A stretch of DNA of 64,000 nucleotides, taken from Paraglaciecola mesophila KMM 241. Its GTDB lineage: Bacteria > Pseudomonadota > Gammaproteobacteria > Enterobacterales > Alteromonadaceae. Shown piece after piece: positions 38,074 through 45,698 of this stretch. The notes below the pieces were generated by a model, which saw only the letters and a list, made by a program, of their open reading frames with translations, was not told where the DNA came from and searched no databases. The stretch is taken from positions 98,914 through 162,913 of the forward strand of contig NZ_BAEP01000030.1 of assembly GCF_000315015.1 (NCBI RefSeq), given 5' to 3'. Position 1 is the first letter of the stretch, and each line of letters begins with the position of its first letter. A program made the position numbers and the translations under genes.

Positions 38074-39186
38074 GTGAAAAAGCAAGTGTTTGCTTTACAC
38101 AATAAGGCGCTCATTTGGGTGCTTTTAGCGTTAGTTAGCATAGTGGTAAGCACTGCAAATGCAAAGAGTTACGTGCCCGCCTCAGAAAATATCGTGGTAG
38201 CCAAATGGACAGTAGTGGATAAGAGTGACTCCCCTAAAGAGCGGGTCGCACTGTTACTCAGCAAAGCCAACTTACCAGGACTAGCCAGTCGATACTATGG
38301 TCAAGCTAGTGCGTTAACGGAAACGCTGCTGCGAGATACCCCAAATGATATTGAACTGTCATTTTATCAGGCAAAAATCGCCCAACATTACCACCGCTTT
38401 GATACGGCTCTATCAATATTAACGGGCATTTTACGTCGCCAAGAAAACCATCCTTCCGCTTTACTCCTAAAAGCCAATATTTTGCTGGTACAGGGAAGAT
38501 TAGTTGCAGCGAAACAAACATGCTTACAACTACTTGGCAAGGCTGAATTGTGGATCGGTGGTGCTTGCGCATTAGAAGTCAATGCCCAAAGTGGGAACAA
38601 TGATAGTGTTGCTGATAGCTATGCACAGCTACTGAGCCTAGTTGAGCGCTCTTCATTGCACCAATATACTAACGTTGAGCAACAGCGCTGGGTTCAACAA
38701 ATATTAGCAGAACTGGCGGCAAAACAAGGTATGTATAATCAAGCTCTTACCCACTTAGCTGCATTTGAATTAACTCAAGTGCCTGTGAGCTATTTGGCTT
38801 TGTGGGCAGATATTCAACTGGCTCTGAATAAGCCTGAGCGTGTACTGCGAATACTTGGGCCAATCGTTGAGCAAGCTGACAGTTTTGATGATGCTTTGTT
38901 AATACGTTTAGCCTTATCTGAAAACCAAATCAGCGATCAGCACACCCGCTGGACGCCACGTTTGACTCAGCGAATTAATATTCGTATGCAACGTAAAGAT
39001 ACGGCCCATGCCGCTGATATTGCGCGTTATTTTTTGGACATAGCACCAGATCGTAAAAAAGCGCTTTTTTGGGCCAAAATCAACTGGCAACAGGCTAGGT
39101 TAGATGACGATAAGCGCTTGCTCGAGCGAGCGATGGACGTACAATATGCCCCAGAGAAAAGAACAAATCAGTCAGCAGGAATGTAA
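38074..39186 (+). CDS. Exported TPR protein
   Basis: The 370-residue protein starts at GTG 38074 with AGGAGA nearby. A signal peptide (ALIWVLLALVSIVVSTANA) precedes helical tetratricopeptide-like repeats such as ELSFYQAKIAQHYHRFDTAL, SALLLKANILLVQGRLVAAK and YLALWADIQLALNKPERVL. TPR proteins scaffold complexes, so this is likely the assembly hub of the operon products in the periplasm. The longer frame from 37900 overlaps the lipoprotein gene in another frame and is not credible. Confidence 0.88.
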   Translation: MKKQVFALHNKALIWVLLALVSIVVSTANAKSYVPASENIVVAKWTVVDKSDSPKERVALLLSKANLPGLASRYYGQASALTETLLRDTPNDIELSFYQAKIAQHYHRFDTALSILTGILRRQENHPSALLLKANILLVQGRLVAAKQTCLQLLGKAELWIGGACALEVNAQSGNNDSVADSYAQLLSLVERSSLHQYTNVEQQRWVQQILAELAAKQGMYNQALTHLAAFELTQVPVSYLALWADIQLALNKPERVLRILGPIVEQADSFDDALLIRLALSENQISDQHTRWTPRLTQRINIRMQRKDTAHAADIARYFLDIAPDRKKALFWAKINWQQARLDDDKRLLERAMDVQYAPEKRTNQSAGM

Positions 39187-39191
39187 CATTG

Positions 39192-40307
39192 GTGAAAAAT
39201 AATAATATGATTAGAAGCCTATTGATGGTGTTGGGCTTAGTGATCAGTTTGCCTAGTATTGGTCACCAATTAAGCACGGCGTATATCATTGCCAACGTAG
39301 ATGCAACAGGCCGTATTCAAGGTGAATGGCAACTGGGTTTAACGGATTTAGAATTGGTATTAGGGCTAGACACGGACCTAAACGGTCAATTGACATGGGG
39401 AGAGGTGACTCAAAGGCGCAACGATATCGCCATTTATTTATCTGAACATTTAACGCTTAAGCGGGGCGGGTCAGCCTGCGCGACTCAATTTGCCGGTTTA
39501 GATAGATTAGAAGATCACGCGGACTCAGTGTTTGCGGTAACTGATTTTAGTGCTCAGTGTCCGCTAGCAGGTATATTCACCGTGGATTACAGTGCGATAT
39601 TCGCTAAAGACGACAGTCACGAAGTCGTCGTCAATATCAGTGATGAAGCCAATACCCAGAGCTTCGTGCTGGATAGCACCCAGCGCCAAATTGATGTGGA
39701 TTTAACGGATGGCAGTCGCTGGGTCACGTTTAAAGAATTTGTTTATCAAGGGATCATCCATATCTGGATTGGTACCGATCATATCCTGTTTTTGTTGGCA
39801 CTACTGTTGCCTTGTGTATTGCTGCGTCAAGGCGGGCAATGGCAACGAAACCCACAATTAAAGAACGTACTGAGCACCACAGTGTGGATAATCAGTGCAT
39901 TTACGTTAGCACATTCAATCACACTGACTGCAACAGCGTTAGGCTGGATAATACCGAGCAGTCGTTGGGTGGAATTTGGTATTGCGATTTCGGTGTTATT
40001 TGCAGCCCTGAATAACGTGAAGCCCATTATCTTGCGTTTGGGTTGGCTCACTTTTGCTTTCGGTTTGCTACACGGAATGGGATTTGCGGGCGTCTTGGGT
40101 GAACTCGGTTTACCGGGGGATCAGAAATTACTCTCTATCTTAGCGTTTAATTTAGGGGTAGAAATTGGCCAGTTAGCGATCGTGTTAGTTGCTTTACCGT
40201 TACTTATTTTACTTGCAAAAACAGCGCTGTACCGTCGCTGGGTCATGCCTGGTGTTTCCATTGGTATTGCATTAGTGGCGTTAAACTGGGCGATAGAGCG
40301 CTTTTGA
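39192..40307 (+). CDS. HupE/UreJ_2 family membrane protein
   Basis: The 371-residue protein has a signal peptide, a periplasmic N-terminal part with an EF-hand-like loop DTDLNGQLTWGE, and a C-terminal HupE/UreJ_2 domain. That domain has about seven membrane helices with conserved histidines: GIIHIWIGTDHILFLLALLL, FTLAHSITLTATALGW and FGLLHGMGFAGVLGELGLP. HupE/UreJ relatives are linked to nickel or other metal uptake; this subfamily is uncharacterised. I chose GTG 39192, with AGGA upstream; TTG 39189 and ATG 39207 are also possible. It ends the DUF4331 operon. Confidence 0.88.
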   Translation: MKNNNMIRSLLMVLGLVISLPSIGHQLSTAYIIANVDATGRIQGEWQLGLTDLELVLGLDTDLNGQLTWGEVTQRRNDIAIYLSEHLTLKRGGSACATQFAGLDRLEDHADSVFAVTDFSAQCPLAGIFTVDYSAIFAKDDSHEVVVNISDEANTQSFVLDSTQRQIDVDLTDGSRWVTFKEFVYQGIIHIWIGTDHILFLLALLLPCVLLRQGGQWQRNPQLKNVLSTTVWIISAFTLAHSITLTATALGWIIPSSRWVEFGIAISVLFAALNNVKPIILRLGWLTFAFGLLHGMGFAGVLGELGLPGDQKLLSILAFNLGVEIGQLAIVLVALPLLILLAKTALYRRWVMPGVSIGIALVALNWAIERF

Positions 40308-40354
40308 TAAAACACGTGATATAAACATCTCGCTCATGAAAAAGCCGGAACCGA

Positions 40355-40500
40355 TTCTGAAGTGACCCCCAATAGTTGGACATTCCAATTACTGGGGGTC
40401 TTTTTATGTCCAAACATCACAGAGTATTTAAATTAAAGCTCGCTCAGCTAGGCCAAGAAGGGAGTTCTAGAGCGTTAGGCTTCTTGGTGAAACCACTCTA
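40355..40500 (+). mobile_element. Probable remnant of an IS3-family left end
   Basis: TGACCCCCAATAGTTGGACA resembles the terminal inverted repeat of many IS3/IS150-group elements. It is followed at 40406 by ATG and a short reading MSKHHRVFKLKLAQLGQEGS, which resembles the start of an OrfA transposase. The reading then loses similarity and runs into the 3' end of dgcA. No other IS part is visible. The assignment rests on recalled patterns. Confidence 0.45.
40364..40405 (+). terminator. Strong hairpin ending the DUF4331 operon
   Basis: The arms GACCCCCAATAGTTGGA and TCCAATTACTGGGGGTC pair over 17 positions with two mismatches around a short loop and run into TTTTT. It can end the operon, although it seems to come from the end of an insertion sequence. 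Confidence 0.75.
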
Positions 40501-40503
40501 TCT

Positions 40504-41523
40504 TTATAAAATCACTTGGCTTTGTGGGTAACCCCATAACGCGGGGTTTAATGGCTGCATCACGCCGTCTTTAATCGCAAAGCCGTTTTCTCTGTCGGTC
40601 TTAATTAACAGTGGGCCGTCTAAATCCACGTACTTTGCACAGTCACTTAACAAAGAAATAGGCGCCATCGCTAAAGAGCTACCCACCATGCACCCGAGCA
40701 TTATTTCAAAGCCCATCACTTGGGCTTCTTGGGCGAGGGCATAGGCCTCCGTTAAGCCACCAGTTTTATCCAACTTGATATTGACTGCATCATAGCGACC
40801 TTTAAGGTAAGCCAATTCTTCACGAGTATGGCAACTTTCATCGGCGCACAGTGGCACGGGGCAGCTGTAATCAATTAAACCTGCGTCGTCACCTACCGGT
40901 AATGGCTGTTCAATTAAAATTACATTCAGTGCTTTTAAGTTATCACCGCAGGCTTTTAGATCGTCAATAGACCAACCCTCGTTGGCATCCACGATAAACT
41001 GGCTTTCGGGAGAAGCTAAATGTATGGCTTGCATCTTCTTTACAATGTCTTGGTTATCTAATTTCACTTTAATCAGTGGAGGATGACCCAGAGCTTTCGC
41101 CGCTGCGGCCATGGCTTCGGGCGTATCTATGCTTAGGGTTTGCGCCGTCACGCATGGCGCCGGGGTTGATAAAGACAATAGTTGTGCCACAGATTTTTGT
41201 TGTGATTTCGCCACTAAATCCCACAGGGCGCAGTCCATCACATTGCGCGCAGCACCTGAGGGCATTGCATTAATGCGCGCGCGAACTCCGCTTAAATCGC
41301 CCTCAAATGTAGCCAAGCTCTTAGCCGTTTGGTCAATTTGCTCCAGTACGCTTTGTACTGATTCTTGATAGCGGGCATAAGGAACTGATTCACCCCAGCC
41401 TGTGTGTACACCATCGGTTAAGGTGACCACCACCACATCGGCTTGTGTTTTAGCACCTCGTGCAATACGAAATACACTTTTCAGAGGCAGCGCTTGTTGG
41501 TAAGCCTCAACTTGAAAACCCAT
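40504..41523 (-). CDS. dgcA: N-acetyl-D-glutamate racemase-like enolase-superfamily enzyme DgcA
   Basis: This 339-residue enzyme of the dipeptide epimerase branch of the enolase superfamily has the KxK motif at 152-154 (LIKVKL), metal ligands Asp179 (IVDANEGW), Glu205 (LIEQPL) and Asp228 (CADES), and a second lysine in NIKLDKTGG. The fold alone would suggest L-Ala-D/L-Glu epimerase. Its pairing with a DUF1611 gene and a LysR gene matches the marine D-glutamate pathway, in which DgcA racemises N-acetyl-D-glutamate. It lies 80 bases downstream of dgcN. Confidence 0.85.
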   Translation of the reverse strand: MGFQVEAYQQALPLKSVFRIARGAKTQADVVVVTLTDGVHTGWGESVPYARYQESVQSVLEQIDQTAKSLATFEGDLSGVRARINAMPSGAARNVMDCALWDLVAKSQQKSVAQLLSLSTPAPCVTAQTLSIDTPEAMAAAAKALGHPPLIKVKLDNQDIVKKMQAIHLASPESQFIVDANEGWSIDDLKACGDNLKALNVILIEQPLPVGDDAGLIDYSCPVPLCADESCHTREELAYLKGRYDAVNIKLDKTGGLTEAYALAQEAQVMGFEIMLGCMVGSSLAMAPISLLSDCAKYVDLDGPLLIKTDRENGFAIKDGVMQPLNPALWGYPQSQVIL

Positions 41524-41603
41524 GCTGTTTTCTCCTGTATTTTTGCGTTTTCTGAGGGCATAGCCCCTAGTTTTATGTCTTGAGTTTATGTGAAGCCTTT
41601 AGC

Positions 41604-42605
41604 TTAGATTGGCAATGCGGCGACGATGGCATCGGCCCCATCGCGAAGCGGGTCAACACAGGGGAGCGAAAACTGCTCGCTTAGTTGCTGACAAATAGCA
41701 CGGCCTTCTTCCACGCTGACGGCTGACGTATTCACGCTGATACCTGCTACCACCACATCGGGGTTGGTTAATCGAGCGGCTTGTAAGTTAAGGGCAATGG
41801 TGGCCTCAATACTTGGAAAGGCGGTATTGGGCAAACCGCGCATGTGCGTGCGATTAAGCGCATGGCAAATAACCAATGCATCAGGCTGCGAGCCGTGCAA
41901 TAAGCCTAAGCTGACGCCTGCAAAAGCCGGGTGTGACAATGAGCCTTGTCCTTCAATCACATCCCAGTGGTCGTCACTGGCATCAGGGGATAATGACTCA
42001 GCCGCACCTGAGATAAAATCAGCCACGACACAATCAATTGCCACACCCGCGCCTGCCACCAAAATACCGCACTGACCGGTGGCGCGAAAATCAACCGCTA
42101 TGTTTTGTTTAGCCATGGCGTGTTCAAGGCTCAACGAGGTATACATCTTACCTACCGAACAATCTGTGCCGACGGTTAATAAGCGCTTACCGGCCCGTTT
42201 GCGACCAGTGCCGGTGCTAAATACCGTGGTGGGATGGCGAATATCGAGCAACTCAACATCATACTGCTGTGCGCAATGAACTAGCTCAGGGTAGCTGGTC
42301 AGTCTTTGATGTAAACCACTGACGATATGCATGCCTTTTTTGATGGCTAATTCAATTAACGGCAACCATTTTTTATCTAAGATACCGCCACTGTTTGCAA
42401 AGCCAAGCACCAAGCTTTTAGCGCCGTTTTTAGCGGCTTCTTCAATGCTTAGTTTGTTTAATCCGGTGCTTACGGTGCAGCCTTCGACACTGAATTCACC
42501 GACGCATAAGTCAGGGCGCCAGTGGGCGACACTTTGAGCCATTTTAATCGACAGAGCATCGGTAGCATCACCGATAAATAACAAATAGGGGGCTTGGATC
42601 ACCAT
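41604..42605 (-). CDS. dgcN: DUF1611 protein, D-glutamate N-acetyltransferase-like DgcN
   Basis: The 333-residue DUF1611 protein has an N-terminal Rossmann-like domain (PYLLFIGDATDALSIKMAQS) and a C-terminal P-loop-like domain (TVGTDCSVGKMYTSLSLE). Other features are DVIEGQGSLSHPAFAGVSLG and VICHALNRTHMRGLP. DgcN has been described as acetylating D-glutamate before racemisation by DgcA and entry into L-glutamate metabolism. The pair with dgcA on the same strand supports the call. It probably shares an operon with dgcA under the upstream LysR gene. Confidence 0.87.
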   Translation of the reverse strand: MVIQAPYLLFIGDATDALSIKMAQSVAHWRPDLCVGEFSVEGCTVSTGLNKLSIEEAAKNGAKSLVLGFANSGGILDKKWLPLIELAIKKGMHIVSGLHQRLTSYPELVHCAQQYDVELLDIRHPTTVFSTGTGRKRAGKRLLTVGTDCSVGKMYTSLSLEHAMAKQNIAVDFRATGQCGILVAGAGVAIDCVVADFISGAAESLSPDASDDHWDVIEGQGSLSHPAFAGVSLGLLHGSQPDALVICHALNRTHMRGLPNTAFPSIEATIALNLQAARLTNPDVVVAGISVNTSAVSVEEGRAICQQLSEQFSLPCVDPLRDGADAIVAALPI

Positions 42606-42784
42606 GAGAATATCCTTAAAAACGCTATTTTACTGATTTATGGGGTAATCCTAGCGCGCTGGTCGAGAAAATAAAGTGACTATGTATAGCTGGGATATAA
42701 CTTTAGGTTATGGCTTTGCTTATAAACTTAAGGTAACCGGGGTTTGGGCTTCACTCATGGTCTGAACAACCTAACGCTGTGCCT

Positions 42785-43663
42785 TTAGTTTATTTCAGCT
42801 TGTAGATAGGGCAGAAACCCCTGTACCGCTTTAGACAGTGGTCTGTTTTGTAAATGCAGGGCATTTATAGAAAAGCTAAGGGGCGGGGTGAACGATGCGA
42901 TGGCAGTGTTATCGTTTAGATTTCCCAGCGCAGTATGCTTGTCCACCACGCATACACCTAAGCCCTGTGCCACTAATCTGGCGGCAATAAAATAGGTTTG
43001 TACTTGTATTGGACTATGAGGCTGCATGTTTTCGCTCTGCAGACGGCTGTATAGCATATCCCCCAGGGGGCCTGAATCACTGATACCAATAAAGGTAACA
43101 CTCGCCAGCGCTTCAATACTAAGCAGTGAAGGTAATTCGGGAAATAACACTTTGGGATAGACCACTACCAACTCGGATTGCCCACACTCTATGCTGTCTA
43201 CGCCCAATTTGGGACTTGGTTGAAACAAAACCGCCACATCAGATTTATGCTCAATAAGGCTTTGTAAGACAGCGTCGTTGTGCACGGTATTGATGCTGAA
43301 GCTCACATTAGGGTGCTGCTGATGGTAGCGAGCGATGGCTCTTGGCAATACGTCAAACCCCAATGCCGGAGTAATACCAATATTAATGTTGCCCGAGTGC
43401 GCATGTTTTATGTTGTGCGCAGTGTTATCAATACTGCGCATTTGCTGATGAATTTTGTCGACCTCGTCAAATAGCATATTTGCTTCAGGGGTTGGGATTA
43501 AGCGGCCTTTATTACGGGTAAATAACGAAAAGCCTAGCTGCTGCTCTGCATGGAGCAGCACTTTACTCACAGCAGGTTGAGACACGTGTAACACTTTAGC
43601 CGCGTTGGTAATTGAGCCCGTGGTGTAAATAGCGTGAAATATTTCTATGTGACGTAAACGCAA
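42785..43663 (-). CDS. dgcR: LysR-type regulator, DgcR-like
   Basis: The 292-residue LysR regulator has an N-terminal winged helix-turn-helix (RLRHIEIFHAIYTTGSITNA, LHVSQPAVSKVLLHAEQQLG) and a periplasmic-binding-like effector domain (NINIGITPALGFDVLPRAIA). It lies upstream of dgcNA on the same strand, separated by about 180 bases, where its binding site is likely. D-glutamate or its acetyl derivative is the expected effector by analogy with the described dgc cluster. Confidence 0.82.
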   Translation of the reverse strand: MRLRHIEIFHAIYTTGSITNAAKVLHVSQPAVSKVLLHAEQQLGFSLFTRNKGRLIPTPEANMLFDEVDKIHQQMRSIDNTAHNIKHAHSGNINIGITPALGFDVLPRAIARYHQQHPNVSFSINTVHNDAVLQSLIEHKSDVAVLFQPSPKLGVDSIECGQSELVVVYPKVLFPELPSLLSIEALASVTFIGISDSGPLGDMLYSRLQSENMQPHSPIQVQTYFIAARLVAQGLGVCVVDKHTALGNLNDNTAIASFTPPLSFSINALHLQNRPLSKAVQGFLPYLQAEIN

Positions 43664-44186
43664 ATATAAGATCTCGTGAAAAGAGTAACGACTTTGATAC
43701 TGACTATCCTAAACAAAGCCTGCGGCTAAATCTCGTATTTAAGACAAATTGTTGTGGATATTTCACAGTAGAGCAAATGTGCAGTTTTCGATTGGTCATC
43801 GATTGGGCTTTACTGGTTGAGTGAGGCGGATTCATGCTAACGTGTTAAACATCATGATTATTTATATATCATTACTCGATTTTAGCCAAGCTAGGGGCTG
43901 TTTATCTTTGTGGTATAAATTTTGGTCAATCTAAACGCTTTTTAATCGCGGCGCTGTTTTGTAGGCCTAGTGGGCTAAGTCAAAAAACAGCAACAAAGAG
44001 TAAAAAGCGTTTAGGCAGAATCCTTCGGACAGCGTTTGTGCGTTATTTCTACTGCTTCAGTACTTACTCACGTAGAATAATTACATCACTCTCGTGCATT
44101 ATTGTATAAATACCGCACAACTCGCTGCAAACACATATATCGAAGATCAACAGCCCCTAATAACCACCACATTCAAGGGAATTAAC
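43664..44186. promoter_or_regulatory. Divergent intergenic region between dgcR and the M20 gene
   Basis: About 520 bases separate the two divergent genes and should contain both promoters. The main visible structure is the nested inverted repeat at 43931-44014. A frame opening at 44094 is only an upstream extension of the amidohydrolase gene and does not improve its signal peptide. Confidence 0.5.
43931..44014. repeat. Nested inverted repeat
   Basis: The outer arms CTAAACGCTTTTTA (43931-43944) and TAAAAAGCGTTTAG (44001-44014) are perfect 14-bp complements. Inside are GCTGTTTT (43953-43960) and AAAACAGC (43984-43991), with a partly self-complementary core around AGGCCTAGTGGGCT. As RNA this could form one long interrupted hairpin; as DNA it could be an operator pair or a small mobile-element relic. 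Confidence 0.75.
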
Positions 44187-45515
44187 ATGAAACTACGTCG
44201 CCTTTATTTAGCCGTTGCCGCCATTCCATTTACGTTTAGCCTCAGTCTCAGCGCCCATGCTGATAGCGTGAGTGAAAAAGTCAGTAGTGATATGCCTAAA
44301 CTTATGGCCTTGTATAAAGACTTGCATGCTCATCCTGAATTAAGTGGCTTTGAGGTAAATACCGCAGCTAAACTGGCCAAACGCGCCAAAGCTTTGGGCT
44401 TTGATGTGACCGAAAATGTCGGGGGTACTGGCGTGGTCGCGGTACTCAAAAATGGCCCAGGCCCAGTGGTGATGATCCGCGCTGATATGGATGGTCTGCC
44501 AGTGGTGGAGCAAACCGGTTTGCCTTTCGCTTCGAAGGTGCGCGCTACCACAGAAGATGGCATCGAATCTGGCGTGATGCACGCCTGCGGCCATGATACC
44601 CACATGACTAGTTGGGTCGGTACGGCGCAAGCGTTAACTTCGATGAAAGATAAATGGTCTGGTACGTTAGTGATGATTTTGCAACCAGCAGAAGAGCGCG
44701 GCAAGGGGGCACGTGACATGCTGGCCGATGGGCTTTACGAGCGATTCCCAAAACCTGACTATGCACTGGCATTTCATGATGCTGCGGGTTTACCCGCTGG
44801 CACCATAGGTTATACCCCAGAATTTGCCTTGGCTAACGTTGACAGTGTTGATGTGATAGTTAAAGGGGCGGGTGGTCATGGCGCTTATCCCCATACCACT
44901 AAAGATCCTATCGTGTTGGCCAGTCGCATTGTGAGTGCTTTGCAAACGCTGGTGAGCCGAGAGCTAGACCCACAAGATTCAGCCGTAGTCACAGTCGGTA
45001 GCTTTCATGCGGGGGCGAAGCACAATATTATCTCTGACAAGGCCACAATGTTGTTGACTGTGCGCAGTTACTCTGATGAAACTCGTCAGGCATTACTGGA
45101 TGGCATCGCACGTATCGCCAAAGGCGAAGCCATTGCTGCGGGCATGCCTGAAGCACTGATGCCAGAAGTGAATATTAAAGACGAATACACCCCAGCAACC
45201 TACAACACGCCTGAGTTTACTCACAAAATGGCTAAGGTATTTACTCAACGTTTCGGCGAAAAGCGCGTTGTTCAAACCCCTGCGGTTATGGGCGGCGAAG
45301 ATTTTAGTCGCTTTTATCGTGCCGATAAGAACATTCAAAGCCTTATCTTCTGGGTTGGCGGGGTAGAGCAAGGTGATTGGGATAAAGCAAAAGAAGATGG
45401 CACATCTTTGCCATCATTACACAGCCCTTATTGGGCACCAGAGGCGGATGCGGTAATAACCACCGCCACAGAAGCGCTGACGGCCGTAGCATTGAATATC
45501 ATGCATAAGAACTGA
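44187..45515 (+). CDS. Secreted M20 family amidohydrolase
   Basis: The 442-residue enzyme has a signal peptide ending AHA and the M20D fold. Metal and catalytic motifs are VMHACGHDTHMT, QPAEERGKGARDML, GGHGAYPHTT and MGGEDFS. It probably hydrolyses N-acyl amino acids or small amides in the periplasm or outside the cell; hippurate or N-acyl-amino-acid hydrolases are nearest in type. I chose ATG 44187 (AAGGGA upstream) since the longer frame hides the signal peptide. It may feed amino acids to the dgc pathway (context inference). Confidence 0.9.
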   Translation: MKLRRLYLAVAAIPFTFSLSLSAHADSVSEKVSSDMPKLMALYKDLHAHPELSGFEVNTAAKLAKRAKALGFDVTENVGGTGVVAVLKNGPGPVVMIRADMDGLPVVEQTGLPFASKVRATTEDGIESGVMHACGHDTHMTSWVGTAQALTSMKDKWSGTLVMILQPAEERGKGARDMLADGLYERFPKPDYALAFHDAAGLPAGTIGYTPEFALANVDSVDVIVKGAGGHGAYPHTTKDPIVLASRIVSALQTLVSRELDPQDSAVVTVGSFHAGAKHNIISDKATMLLTVRSYSDETRQALLDGIARIAKGEAIAAGMPEALMPEVNIKDEYTPATYNTPEFTHKMAKVFTQRFGEKRVVQTPAVMGGEDFSRFYRADKNIQSLIFWVGGVEQGDWDKAKEDGTSLPSLHSPYWAPEADAVITTATEALTAVALNIMHKN

Positions 45516-45583
45516 CTAGTACCCAGCAAATCAGATGTAGGATGGGGCGCGTGAACAGGCATCGCACTTCATGCCAAGAATAA

Positions 45584-45620
45584 AAAAGCCCCGTGATTAA
45601 CGCTTCATCACGGGGCTTTT
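45584..45620. terminator. Bidirectional terminator between the M20 and M3 genes
   Basis: A perfect 13-bp stem AAAAGCCCCGTGA/TCACGGGGCTTTT with an 11-nt loop and A/T-rich flanks sits between convergent genes. Confidence 0.92.
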
Positions 45621-45698
45621 ATTTTTTCATTGTTCGCCTTTCTATTAGGTCACGTCTGCGTGATACACAATGCTAGCGTGCAGGTTCAAGCCGCAAGA

